Shown piece by piece: positions 14,126-22,621 of a stretch of 64,000 nt of DNA. Every line of letters begins with the position of its first letter. Position 1 is the stretch's first letter. Below the pieces are notes generated by a model, which had not been told where the DNA came from, searched no databases, and saw nothing but the letters and a program-made list of their open reading frames with translations. Origin of the DNA: CAYNQK01 sp964470375 (GTDB taxonomy: Bacteria > Spirochaetota > Spirochaetia > Treponematales > JBGSOB01); assembly GCA_964470375.1 (NCBI GenBank), contig CAYYCP010000006.1:1-64000 (forward strand), read 5' to 3'. The translations under genes were made by a program, and so were the position numbers.

Positions 14126-16260
14126 AGGCCCCTCCTGTTCCGACCGCCCTGGCCTCAGACTTCAGAGCCGAGGGCATGCTGCACCTGCACACCATCAGAT
14201 CTCCCATCGCCAAGGGCCGTGTCCTGTCCATCGATCCGGGCATCCTACCACCGGGTTATGGCCTGATCCTTCCCGCTGACATACCCGGCCAGGCGCTGAT
14301 ATCCGCGGGAGGCGCTCGGATACCCGTGCTGGCCGGCCAGTCCATCAGCTACCCGGGAGAGCCCCTTGCACTCATCTACGGCCCCGAGGCAGCTAAGCTG
14401 GAAATCCTGGCCGAGGCCGTCAAGGTGGAATGCGAAGAGGAATGGCCCCTCTTCTCCTTCGAGAGCTTTTCCTCTGACCAGATCCTCTGCCAGCGCCGGG
14501 TCTCGCGCGGCGACGCCGAAGGCGCCTTGTCGGCCGCCGAGGCCGTCCTGGAGCGAAGCTATCGGACCGGCAGCCAGGCCCATCGCTATCCGGAGCCCCA
14601 GGCCGCCAGCGCCTCCCTCGAATACGATAAGCTTGTGATCCGAACCGCAACCCAGTGGCCCTTCCATGTCCGGGCATCGGTCGCCAGCGTCCTCGACATC
14701 CGCCCTGACGATGTGGTCGTCAAGCCCAGCCCCTGTTGCGCCCACATGGATGGAAAACTATGGTATCCTTCCATCCTCGCCGCCCAGGCGGCCCTTGCCT
14801 GCATCCTTGCCAAGCGCCCGGTCCTCCTGGTCCTGTCGCCCGACGAAGACTTCCTCTACACGCCCAAACGCGCTCGATCATCCATCTCCCTGCGGGCCTG
14901 CGTTGACCAAAAGGGCGGGCTCAGGGCCCTGAGCGCCCAAATACTCCTTGATCTTGGGGCCTACGGGGTATTCGCCGAGGAAATGCTCGAGCGTGTTTGT
15001 TCCGCTATACCTGGTCCTTACCTGTGTCCCGATCTGAGTATTGAGGCCTACGCCCTGCAGACGAACAATCTGCCGCTGGGCCCCCTCTCCGGCATGGGCG
15101 TTGCCCAGGGGGCCTTCGCCATGGAATCCATGATGTCCGAGCTCGCCCAGGCCATTGAGGCCGATCCTGTGGAATTCAGGCTGGCCAGCATGGATTCCGG
15201 GCGCAGCCGGCGCGCCCGCAGCAAGGGCGCAGGCACCCCGGGCGGAAACCGCCAAGCTTGTTTCCGCAGCCTCTGGGAGCGCCTCGCTGAGTCCTCGGAT
15301 TTTCCCCGCAAGTACTCCTCCTACGAGCTGCTGCGCAAGCGCGGCGACGCCTTCGGCGAAGGTCTCAGGCGCGGCATCGGCCTGGCCTTCGGCTTCCAGG
15401 GCGACGGATTCATAAGCCACGGTTCGCCCAGCGCCGCTTCCGTCGAGTGCCTGCTTTCCAAGAAACTCAACCTGGAGATACGCACTTCCGCGGTGGTGTC
15501 GGGGGCCGATACGCGCTTAGTCTGGAAGCGTTTGGCCGCCCGCATCCTGGGCATCCGCGAAGAGGCCGTGAGCATCTCCGAACCGTCGACTGATTGCGGC
15601 CAGGACTCAGGTCCGGCTATTCTATCGCGCAACGTCTCATTGACAAGCGACCTGGTTATAAAATGCGCCCAGGCCGTTCAGAAGGCCCGTTTCCGATCGC
15701 CCCTGCCCATAAGGATTCACAAGGCATTCAAGGGGAACCGCGCCCCCGCGCACGCGCGTCCGGGTAAGGCGGACAAGACCCTCCCTGACGCAACCATGGA
15801 TGCCCCTGCCGGCATAGAGGCCTTCAGCTCCCTCACCTTCGGGGCAGCCGCTGTGGAGGTGGAATTGGATCAACTCACATCCCAGCCTCGGGTGAGCAGC
15901 ATCTGGATCGTCCTTGACCCTGGGGAACTTCTATCACCCGAGGGAGCCCTGGCCGGTATCAGGAGCTCGGCCGCCGCCGCCCTGGCTTGGGCCTCCAGCG
16001 AACGCCTGGATTTCGTGGATGGGCGCATACCGCCCTACCTTTTTTGGCGTTACGACGTGCTGAGGACCGATGAGACCCCGCCCATCCACGTGACCTTCCT
16101 CCCGCCCTCGGGCGAGGCCTGCCCCCGCGGTCTGGGTGAACTGGCCTATTCCCTGGTCCCGGCAGCCTACGCCCGAGCCATCGCCCAGGCTTCCGGGTTC
16201 CCCGCCGACTCCCTGCCGGTCGGCATAGACCGCCTGATGCTGGAGGCCCTTGGCGCATGA
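14122..16260 (+). CDS. molybdenum hydroxylase large subunit (xanthine dehydrogenase/aldehyde oxidase family)
   Basis: This 712-residue protein is built like the molybdopterin-binding subunit of XDH/CODH-type hydroxylases. LHTIRSPIAKGRVLSID with PGYGLILPADIPG is the family's N-terminal domain. HRYPEPQAASASLEYDKLVI and ATQWPFHVRASVASVL follow, and near the C-terminus GLGELAYSLVPAAYA carries the GxGE glutamate expected to be catalytic. The glycine-rich GGGFGGK loop is replaced by SPCCAHMDGK, so cofactor contacts differ. It starts at GTG in a GTGA overlap with the aminotransferase. The 2Fe-2S and FAD subunits follow. Substrate unknown; purine, aldehyde and other N-heterocycles are all possible. 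Confidence 0.82.
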   Translation: MKAPPVPTALASDFRAEGMLHLHTIRSPIAKGRVLSIDPGILPPGYGLILPADIPGQALISAGGARIPVLAGQSISYPGEPLALIYGPEAAKLEILAEAVKVECEEEWPLFSFESFSSDQILCQRRVSRGDAEGALSAAEAVLERSYRTGSQAHRYPEPQAASASLEYDKLVIRTATQWPFHVRASVASVLDIRPDDVVVKPSPCCAHMDGKLWYPSILAAQAALACILAKRPVLLVLSPDEDFLYTPKRARSSISLRACVDQKGGLRALSAQILLDLGAYGVFAEEMLERVCSAIPGPYLCPDLSIEAYALQTNNLPLGPLSGMGVAQGAFAMESMMSELAQAIEADPVEFRLASMDSGRSRRARSKGAGTPGGNRQACFRSLWERLAESSDFPRKYSSYELLRKRGDAFGEGLRRGIGLAFGFQGDGFISHGSPSAASVECLLSKKLNLEIRTSAVVSGADTRLVWKRLAARILGIREEAVSISEPSTDCGQDSGPAILSRNVSLTSDLVIKCAQAVQKARFRSPLPIRIHKAFKGNRAPAHARPGKADKTLPDATMDAPAGIEAFSSLTFGAAAVEVELDQLTSQPRVSSIWIVLDPGELLSPEGALAGIRSSAAAALAWASSERLDFVDGRIPPYLFWRYDVLRTDETPPIHVTFLPPSGEACPRGLGELAYSLVPAAYARAIAQASGFPADSLPVGIDRLMLEALGA

Positions 16261-16742
16261 CCATAGAATTCACCCTCAACGGTCGACGAGTGTCGGCCCA
16301 GGCCGATCCGGCCGAGCGGCTTTCCGATTTCCTCCATGACCGCCTAGGCACGCTGAGTGTCCGGCGCGGTTGCGGTTCCGGGCGTTGCGGCTCCTGCTTG
16401 GTCCTCATGGACGGCAAGGCCGTCCCCTCCTGCCTGATACCCTCATTCCGCGCCCGCGGCTCGTCCATCATAAGCTACGAGGGCCTGCTTGAGCTCCCGG
16501 ATTTCCAAGATGTCCTGGCCGGCTTCGCCCAGGCCGGGGTGAGAGCTTGTGAATTCTGTCTGCCGGGCAAGTCCGTCCTGGCAGTTTATCTCCTGGGCAG
16601 CCTCCAGGACGCCGACCGTGCCGGAATCCTCTCCGCCCTGGCTGGAGTCGCCTGCCGCTGCACGGACGCGGAAACCCTTGCCCGAGGCGTGGAAGCCGCC
16701 ATGGACTTCCGGCGCGAGAGGTTGTATGGCCCCCCCGTCTGA
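16257..16742 (+). CDS. molybdenum hydroxylase 2Fe-2S subunit
   Basis: This 161-residue electron-transfer subunit holds two 2Fe-2S clusters. The plant-ferredoxin-type set is Cys39, Cys44, Cys47 and Cys59 (RGCGSGRCGSC). The second set is Cys98, Cys101, Cys133 and Cys135 (ACEFC, then CRC). All eight cysteines are kept, but the usual QCGFCTPG is ACEFCLPG and the usual CRCTGY is CRCTDA. The residue that normally contacts the molybdopterin is therefore changed. It overlaps the large subunit by 4 bases and the FAD subunit by 17, and is surely part of the same complex. Confidence 0.85.
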   Translation: MTIEFTLNGRRVSAQADPAERLSDFLHDRLGTLSVRRGCGSGRCGSCLVLMDGKAVPSCLIPSFRARGSSIISYEGLLELPDFQDVLAGFAQAGVRACEFCLPGKSVLAVYLLGSLQDADRAGILSALAGVACRCTDAETLARGVEAAMDFRRERLYGPPV

Positions 16743-17571
16743 CGCATGGGTCTACTCCCCTCGCAGCCTGGCCGAGGCCCTGGACGCCTATGCCCGCAAT
16801 CCCGGCGCCCTGGTCATCGCCGGCGGCACGGCCCTTTTCCGCAGGGTCGCATCGTGCCGTCTGCCCAGCTCCGGGCCCGTCATCCCTCTTTCCGGCATCG
16901 ATGAGCTGCGCCAGGTCAACCGCACCGAGCGCTACCTCGATCTGGGCGCCTGCCTCAGCCTGGCCGACCTCATCGGCTTGGGTCCGCGCATTGTCCCAGC
17001 GATTCTCCTGGAGGCGGCCGGCAAGGTCGGCCGTGCTCCCATCCGAAGTCTGGCTACAATCGGTGGCAACCTTTGCGTACGGGAAAGACGCATGGATCTG
17101 CATCCGGTGCTCTCCTGCCTTGACGCACAGGCCGAACTCAGGTGCGCATCCGGTAGCCGCTGGGTGCCCGCGGCCAGGCTGCCCCTCGCCGAGGCCGACT
17201 CCTCAGCGCCGCGAGCAGAGCTCCTCGTCCGGGTGCGCGTACCTCTGGAGAACTGGAATGTAGCCTTCTTCGCCAAGCTCGGCGGCAAGGATGCTCCGGA
17301 CGTGGACGATTTTGCCTTCGTCTTCCTGGCCAAGGCCGCCCGGGGCATCCTTTCGGATGCGCGGGTCTGCCTGTCCGGCCAAAGCGTATTGCGCCGTCGC
17401 GACCTGGAGAGCGGCCTTTCCGGGAAGAACCTGCCCCTCGCCCGGACCGAGGTCGATTCAGCCTTGGAGGCCTACGCCGAATCGGCCCGAGGCGATGTCG
17501 TCATCCCTAGTCTCAGGCGGGCCCAGTTCATCTCATTGCTTCGGGGGGCCCTTCGCTCCCTGACAGGCTGA
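16726..17571 (+). CDS. molybdenum hydroxylase FAD subunit
   Basis: This 281-residue protein belongs to the FAD-binding medium subunits of XDH-type enzymes. ALVIAGGTALFR (AGGT loop) near residues 27-38 and ATIGGNLCVRER near residue 105 are the two flavin-binding motifs. The start ATG 16726 has GAGAGG 5 bases upstream and overlaps the previous gene. The frame is open further upstream, but that part is the reading-frame shadow of the 2Fe-2S gene. The gene completes a large-small-medium order. FAD normally passes electrons to NAD+ or a quinone. Confidence 0.83.
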   Translation: MAPPSDAWVYSPRSLAEALDAYARNPGALVIAGGTALFRRVASCRLPSSGPVIPLSGIDELRQVNRTERYLDLGACLSLADLIGLGPRIVPAILLEAAGKVGRAPIRSLATIGGNLCVRERRMDLHPVLSCLDAQAELRCASGSRWVPAARLPLAEADSSAPRAELLVRVRVPLENWNVAFFAKLGGKDAPDVDDFAFVFLAKAARGILSDARVCLSGQSVLRRRDLESGLSGKNLPLARTEVDSALEAYAESARGDVVIPSLRRAQFISLLRGALRSLTG

Positions 17572-17582
17572 GGAGGCTCACC

Positions 17583-18296
17583 CTGAAGGATCGTCCGCGC
17601 CTCTTCCTGGCGCCCAGCCCGCTCTGGCCCGAGGCCGAAGTCCTCGAGTCCCTGCCTCCATCCACCATTGCGGTCCTGCGCGACCTCGCGGACTTTGTTG
17701 TGGAAAACGAGCGCAGCGCCCTTCGCTTCCTTTCGCGGATATTGGACCGCGAAGCCATGGTGACCGTCTCCATGGCCATCCTTGATGAACATACCCGCCC
17801 TGAGGCGCTGTCAGCCCTTTTGGAGCCCCTGCGCCAGGGCCGCGACATAGCCCTGCTCTCCGAAGCCGGCTGCCCGGGCGTGGCAGATCCCGGCGCCGGC
17901 TTGGTGCGGGCCGCCCACGACCAGGGCTTCCAGGTCATTCCCCTCCTGGGCTCCTCGGCCATAGCCCTGGCGGTGATGGCCTCTGGCATGAATGGCCAGG
18001 CCTTCCGCTTTCACGGCTACCTGCCGCGCGAGCGCGGCGCCCGCGTCAAGGCCCTGCGCGCTCTGGAACGGGCCGCCCTCGAGCGCGGCGAGACTCAGGT
18101 CTTCATAGAAACCCCCTACCGCAACACGGCCATGCTGGCCGATATATCCCGCTGCCTCCGCCCAAGCACACGGGTATGCGCCGTCTGGGGTCTTGGATCC
18201 CCCTTCCAGGGCGTGGCCAGCCTGCCGGCCGCCAGCCTGGGCGGCCTGGCCGAGCGAATAGGCAAGGCTCCCTGCACCTTTCTCATCGGCGCCTGA
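17583..18296 (+). CDS. tetrapyrrole-methylase-family (RsmI-like) methyltransferase, apparent CTG start
   Basis: This SAM-dependent methyltransferase is related to RsmI, which 2'-O-methylates 16S rRNA C1402. The product begins with RPRLFLAPSPLWPEAE, matching the first strand of the family, so the start must lie near 17583. VVENERSALRFL, LLSEAGCPGVADPGA and FIETPYRNTAML follow, all diagnostic. The frame has no ATG, GTG or TTG at a sensible place. CTG 17583 lies 6 bases after GAGGAGG (17570-17576) and gives 237 residues. It follows the FAD subunit by 11 bases. The short version without the RsmI C-terminus may have a different target. Confidence 0.83.
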   Translation: MKDRPRLFLAPSPLWPEAEVLESLPPSTIAVLRDLADFVVENERSALRFLSRILDREAMVTVSMAILDEHTRPEALSALLEPLRQGRDIALLSEAGCPGVADPGAGLVRAAHDQGFQVIPLLGSSAIALAVMASGMNGQAFRFHGYLPRERGARVKALRALERAALERGETQVFIETPYRNTAMLADISRCLRPSTRVCAVWGLGSPFQGVASLPAASLGGLAERIGKAPCTFLIGA

Positions 18297-18328
18297 GACC
18301 TCCTTCACCGGCAGCAGCTCCGTCACCC

Positions 18329-18357
18329 TTGACGGCTCCAGTCCGCCTGTAGAAAAT
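18329..18357 (+). promoter_or_regulatory. weak candidate promoter of the gene at 18369
   Basis: TTGACG (18329-18334), a 17-base spacer and GAAAAT (18352-18357). Transcription would begin about 5 bases before the ATG, another near-leaderless arrangement. The -10 match is poor. Confidence 0.28.
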
Positions 18358-18368
18358 AATTGTAGGTT

Positions 18369-19151
18369 ATGACCAACGCGTTGCATCCGGCGGAGAAGGT
18401 CACCTTCTCGCCTTTTGTCATCAAGAAGACCGGATTACAGCAAGCCACCCTGACTCTGGGGAATTACTCGCTGATCTGCATCCCCATCATCGCCGATAAG
18501 GAGCAGATCAGCCTCCTGGCCGCCCTCTCCAAGGATGAGATCTCCTTCTTCCAGTCCTTCAACGGGTCTTTCGGCGGTCTCAGCATGGTTTTCAGCTCTA
18601 GAAATCCCGGCCAACCCTTCAAGCTCTTCGCCCGCTGCGAGATCCGCGCTATCGCGGCCATGGCCGGCCGCGAGAACGCCGCCCGAATCGAGGCCGCCTT
18701 CCGCCCCTGCCCCAACGACCTCATCCGCATCCTGGGCGAATACCAGCTCACCCTCATGCGCCTCAAGGCCGAGCAGGATGATTATCGAGACAAACCGGTA
18801 CGCATAACGCCCGAGAGCGCGCGCGAAATGGGTTATAACAATTACGCCGTTCTCACCCGAGGCGTCAGCCAATTCAAAACAGCCCTTTACTCACTGTCCA
18901 CCAAGGCTTGCGAGCTCCTCCTGCCCATGCATACCCCGGATATTCAGACTCCCGAGACTTGCTCACTGAAGCTCTTTTTCCAGCGCTACCAATTCTCGGT
19001 CCAGGGCCGCATCGGCGATTCCGCCCGCCTTCCCAGCGGCGTGCTGAAGCTCAAGCTTGATTTGTCCTTCTCGCCTGAGTTGGTGGAAATCCTCGGAAGC
19101 TACTTCATCCAGTCCAGGTTCAACCGCCGCTCGGGCGCCCAAACGGGCTGA
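18369..19151 (+). CDS. conserved protein with PilZ-type features, function unknown
   Basis: This cytoplasmic protein has 260 residues, no signal peptide and no membrane segment. The middle part (about residues 120-165) is helical, and the C-terminal part (about 195-250: FQRYQFSVQGRIGD, VLKLKLDLSFSPELVEILGSYF) is strand-rich. The overall layout resembles spirochaetal proteins carrying an N-terminal PilZ-like module, but the RxxxR and D/NxSxxG c-di-GMP motifs are not clear. It stands alone after the molybdenum hydroxylase block and is convergent with mfd. The family call is from general resemblance only. Confidence 0.5.
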   Translation: MTNALHPAEKVTFSPFVIKKTGLQQATLTLGNYSLICIPIIADKEQISLLAALSKDEISFFQSFNGSFGGLSMVFSSRNPGQPFKLFARCEIRAIAAMAGRENAARIEAAFRPCPNDLIRILGEYQLTLMRLKAEQDDYRDKPVRITPESAREMGYNNYAVLTRGVSQFKTALYSLSTKACELLLPMHTPDIQTPETCSLKLFFQRYQFSVQGRIGDSARLPSGVLKLKLDLSFSPELVEILGSYFIQSRFNRRSGAQTG

Positions 19152-19178
19152 GCCTTGAATTCCCAACGACCGCTGTTC

Positions 19179-22100
19179 TCAACCCGTCGCCAGAGCCTGG
19201 AGCTTTTCCCTGATGTACTCGCTTTTTTCCTTGAGGCCTATGGCCCCGGTGGCCAGGATGATGGCATTCGGCCGCTCCGGATCCAGCTTCACTCTATCGG
19301 GTGACTCGCGCATCATGCGCAGAAGGCGATCCACCGACACTGACGCGACCCGTGAGAACTCCACCCGGACCAGGCCGTTACGCTCTCGCAGGCTTGAGAT
19401 GCCCATGCGCCTGCAGATGATACGGATCTCGGCCAGGGAGAGGAGGCTGGCCAACTCATCGGGCACCGGCCCGAAGCGATCCTCGAGCTCAGCATACAGC
19501 TGATCCAATTCCTCCTGGGCGGACACTCCGGCTATCTTTTTATAGACTTCCATCTTGACCATCGGTACGGGTATATAGTCGTCAGGGATGTATCCCGAAT
19601 ATTCCAGCTCCAGGTAGGCCTCCTCCTCCTCGCGCCAATTATCGTCCGAGAGCTTGCGTACGGCCTCGTCCAATAGACGAAGGTACATCTCGAAACCTAC
19701 CGCGTAGACGTCGCCGGACTGTTCGGCCCCCAGGAGATTGCCGGCCCCGCGCACTTCCAAGTCTTTCATGGCGATTTTAAATCCCGATCCCAACTCGGTG
19801 AAGTCCGAAACGATCTGCAGGCGCTTCATGGCCAGCTCGGAGAGGGCCCGGCCTCCCGGATAGAGGAGGTAGGCGAAGGCTACCCGGTCCGAGCGGCCCA
19901 CCCGGCCGCGCAGCTGATACAGTTGCGAGATTCCGAACATGTCAGCTCGATCGATGATGATGGTGTTGACATTGGGTATGTCGATCCCGTTCTCGATGAT
20001 GGTGGTGGATACCAGCACCTGGAAGCCGCCGTGGATGAAGCGGTGCATGACGTCTTCCAGCTCCTCGCCGTCCATTTGGCCGTGAGCGCTCTCGACCATG
20101 ACCTCCGGCACCAGGGCCCGCACCCGCCGACAGGCTTCATCCAAGTCCTCCACCCGATTGTGGAGGAAGAACACCTGGCCACCCCGGGCGCACTCCCGGC
20201 GGATGGCCTCGGCCACCAGCTCCTCCGAGTACTCCTCTATGATCGTCTGCACCGGATGCCGGTTCATGGGCGCGCTTGCCAGCAAGGACATGTCGCGGAC
20301 CTTGAGCAGGGACATATGAAGGGTGCGCGGGATGGGCGTGGCCGTCAGGGTCAGGCAGTCTACGCTGGCCTTCAGTTCCTTGAGCCTCTCCTTGTCCTTG
20401 ACCCCGAAGCGCTGCTCTTCGTCCACGACCAGGAGACCCAGGTCGCGGAAGCGGATGTCGCGCTGCAGGATGCGATGGGTTCCCACCAGCAGATCCACGT
20501 CCCCGCGCTCCAGCCGGGCCAAAATCTCCCTCTGCTCGCGCCGCTCCACCAGCCTTGAGAGCATGGCGATACGCACCGGGAATTTGGAGAAGCGTTCCAC
20601 AAAGTTCTCGTAGTGCTGTTCGGCCAGGATGGTCGTGGGGGCCAGGAAGGCCACCTGCTTACCTCCCATGACCGCCTTGAAGCAGGCCCGCATGGCCACC
20701 TCGGTTTTGCCGAACCCCACATCCCCGCACACCAGCCGGTCCATGGGCGCGGGCCGCTCCATGTCGGCCTTTATCTCCTCCACACAGCGCAGCTGGTCTT
20801 CCGTCTCCTCGAAGGGGAAGCCGGCCTCGAAGGCTGTCTGCCAATCCGAGTCGGCCGGAAAGGCGAATCCCTTGCTGGCCTTGCGCCTGGAATACAGTCG
20901 GATCAGTCGCTCGGCTATGTCGCGCACCGAGCTCTTCACCCGGGCTTTGCGCTTTTCCCAGCTCTTCGAGCCTATTTGGTCCAGGCGTGGTTCGGCGCCC
21001 TCGGCGCCTATGTAACGCTGGACCAGGTTGACCTGCTCTATGGGTATGAAAACCGTCTCCTCATCGGCATAGAGGAGTTTGACATAGTCACGCTCGTTGC
21101 CGCCGGCCCTCAGGCGCTCTATGCCCATGAAGCGGCCGATGCCGTAGTTGACGTGGACGACGGAATCCCCGGGATTGAGCTCGATGAAAGAGTCGATGGC
21201 TACAGAACGGGCTTGGTGGACTGATCGGGCGACGCGCTTCTTGCGCCCGAAGATCTCCCCCTCCTGGATCACCAGGAGGCTGATCGCGGGGATTCCGAAG
21301 CCGGCCGAAAGGCCATGGGGCAGGATCCGCACGCGCGGATCGCCCAGCATGGCCGAGATGCGCTCGGCCTGTATCTCCGTCTCAGCGAACAGGAGGACCT
21401 GGGTGCCTGAGTCCAGGATGCCGGCCAGCTCTTGGCGGAAGTAATCCAGGTTGCCGAAGAAGGAGCGCGGGCCGTCGCAATCGAAATCAAGGCGCCCGCT
21501 TTCACGCGTGCGCAGCCCGCGCAGGCGCACCGCCTTGGCTAAGCCCGCGCAGACAGCTTTGAAATCCAATAACAGAACAGAGGGCGGAGGCAGGTCGCGC
21601 TCCATACTCGCCTTGGCGTGCAGCCCGCGGTACTCGTGGGCCAGGGCATCCCGGGCATTCTCCTGGCGATCATAATCCGTGAACATGACCAGGCCCTCAG
21701 GACCCAGGTACTCCACTACGCTGGATGCGCGCCGGCAGGCCAGGGGGAAGAAGAATTCCTCACCGCGCGCCTCGCCCTCAGCCCGGAGCTCTTCCAGGAT
21801 GCCGCTGCCCCTGCGCGGGTAGGTTTTTTCATCAGCGAGGGCCTCCTCCAGGCGGGACAGCTCCTTCGGCCCCCAGACGAGCTCCTTCAGGGGGTAGATG
21901 CCCACTGCCTCGACCTTGGCGGTGGTGGCCTGGCTCATGGCATCGAAACGCTTGATGGAGGCGATGCGGTCGTAGTCAAGGCTCACCCGCACGGCGTCAT
22001 CGTCGGCCGGCATCCAGATGTCCAGGACCTCCCCGCGCAGCGCGAATTCTCCGTGTACCGACACCCTCGGGACCCTTAGGTAGCCATAGCCGGCCAGCCT

Positions 22101-22571
22101 TCCGGCCACCTCCTCCGGGTCGATCTCCTGTCCCTTCTTCAGTTGAAAGCAAAGACGACCGAAGTCCTCAGGCGAAGGCAGGGGCGATAGGAAGGCCCGC
22201 TCCGGGCAGATGAGGACCCGGCATTCTCCGGTTTTAAGGCGGGCCAGGGCTCGCGAACGGGCGGCGAAGACCGGCGACCTGGGCGAGCAGGGCTTGTAGG
22301 GGATGGTCTGCCACCAGGGCAGTATTTCCGCCTGGATCTCTGCGAATTCCAGGTCGCGGGCTAGGTCCTCGGCCTCCTCCGACCCGGGCACGACCACCAG
22401 GAGGGGCTTGCCGCGCGCGGCCGCCTCAGCCGCCAGGAAGGCCGGCAAGGAGCCCTGAACCCCCTCGACGTCGATAGCCTTTTCGTCGGATGATAGGAAT
22501 TCCAGGTAGCGCCGGTAGGGTTTCCACCCGGAAAAGAGGGTGCGGATATCGTTTGCCCGTAAGGATTCCAT
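19179..22571 (-). CDS. mfd: transcription-repair coupling factor Mfd
   Basis: This 1130-residue ATP-driven translocase removes RNA polymerase stalled at lesions and recruits UvrA. An N-terminal UvrB-like region (about residues 1-350) precedes the RNA polymerase-interacting Tudor-like domain (LNPGDSVVHVNYGIGRFMGIE near residue 465). The RecG-like helicase motor follows, with CGDVGFGKTEVAMRA (Walker A), VVDEEQRFG (Walker B, DEEQ) and LTATPIPRTLHMSL. A C-terminal TRCF domain ends the protein. Length and order are normal. It is divergent from the secreted protein at 22622 with only 50 bases between them. Confidence 0.97.
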   Translation of the reverse strand: MESLRANDIRTLFSGWKPYRRYLEFLSSDEKAIDVEGVQGSLPAFLAAEAAARGKPLLVVVPGSEEAEDLARDLEFAEIQAEILPWWQTIPYKPCSPRSPVFAARSRALARLKTGECRVLICPERAFLSPLPSPEDFGRLCFQLKKGQEIDPEEVAGRLAGYGYLRVPRVSVHGEFALRGEVLDIWMPADDDAVRVSLDYDRIASIKRFDAMSQATTAKVEAVGIYPLKELVWGPKELSRLEEALADEKTYPRRGSGILEELRAEGEARGEEFFFPLACRRASSVVEYLGPEGLVMFTDYDRQENARDALAHEYRGLHAKASMERDLPPPSVLLLDFKAVCAGLAKAVRLRGLRTRESGRLDFDCDGPRSFFGNLDYFRQELAGILDSGTQVLLFAETEIQAERISAMLGDPRVRILPHGLSAGFGIPAISLLVIQEGEIFGRKKRVARSVHQARSVAIDSFIELNPGDSVVHVNYGIGRFMGIERLRAGGNERDYVKLLYADEETVFIPIEQVNLVQRYIGAEGAEPRLDQIGSKSWEKRKARVKSSVRDIAERLIRLYSRRKASKGFAFPADSDWQTAFEAGFPFEETEDQLRCVEEIKADMERPAPMDRLVCGDVGFGKTEVAMRACFKAVMGGKQVAFLAPTTILAEQHYENFVERFSKFPVRIAMLSRLVERREQREILARLERGDVDLLVGTHRILQRDIRFRDLGLLVVDEEQRFGVKDKERLKELKASVDCLTLTATPIPRTLHMSLLKVRDMSLLASAPMNRHPVQTIIEEYSEELVAEAIRRECARGGQVFFLHNRVEDLDEACRRVRALVPEVMVESAHGQMDGEELEDVMHRFIHGGFQVLVSTTIIENGIDIPNVNTIIIDRADMFGISQLYQLRGRVGRSDRVAFAYLLYPGGRALSELAMKRLQIVSDFTELGSGFKIAMKDLEVRGAGNLLGAEQSGDVYAVGFEMYLRLLDEAVRKLSDDNWREEEEAYLELEYSGYIPDDYIPVPMVKMEVYKKIAGVSAQEELDQLYAELEDRFGPVPDELASLLSLAEIRIICRRMGISSLRERNGLVRVEFSRVASVSVDRLLRMMRESPDRVKLDPERPNAIILATGAIGLKEKSEYIREKLQALATG

Positions 22572-22621
22572 GACCTTCTTCCGAAAATGACGTAGAGCAT
22601 CTCTAGAGCGGAGCGTGAAAC

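Noticed and set aside
19923..20558. Long open frame on the plus strand opposite mfd
   Set aside because: It lies wholly within mfd, has no recognisable domain, and long antisense frames are common in GC-rich genes.
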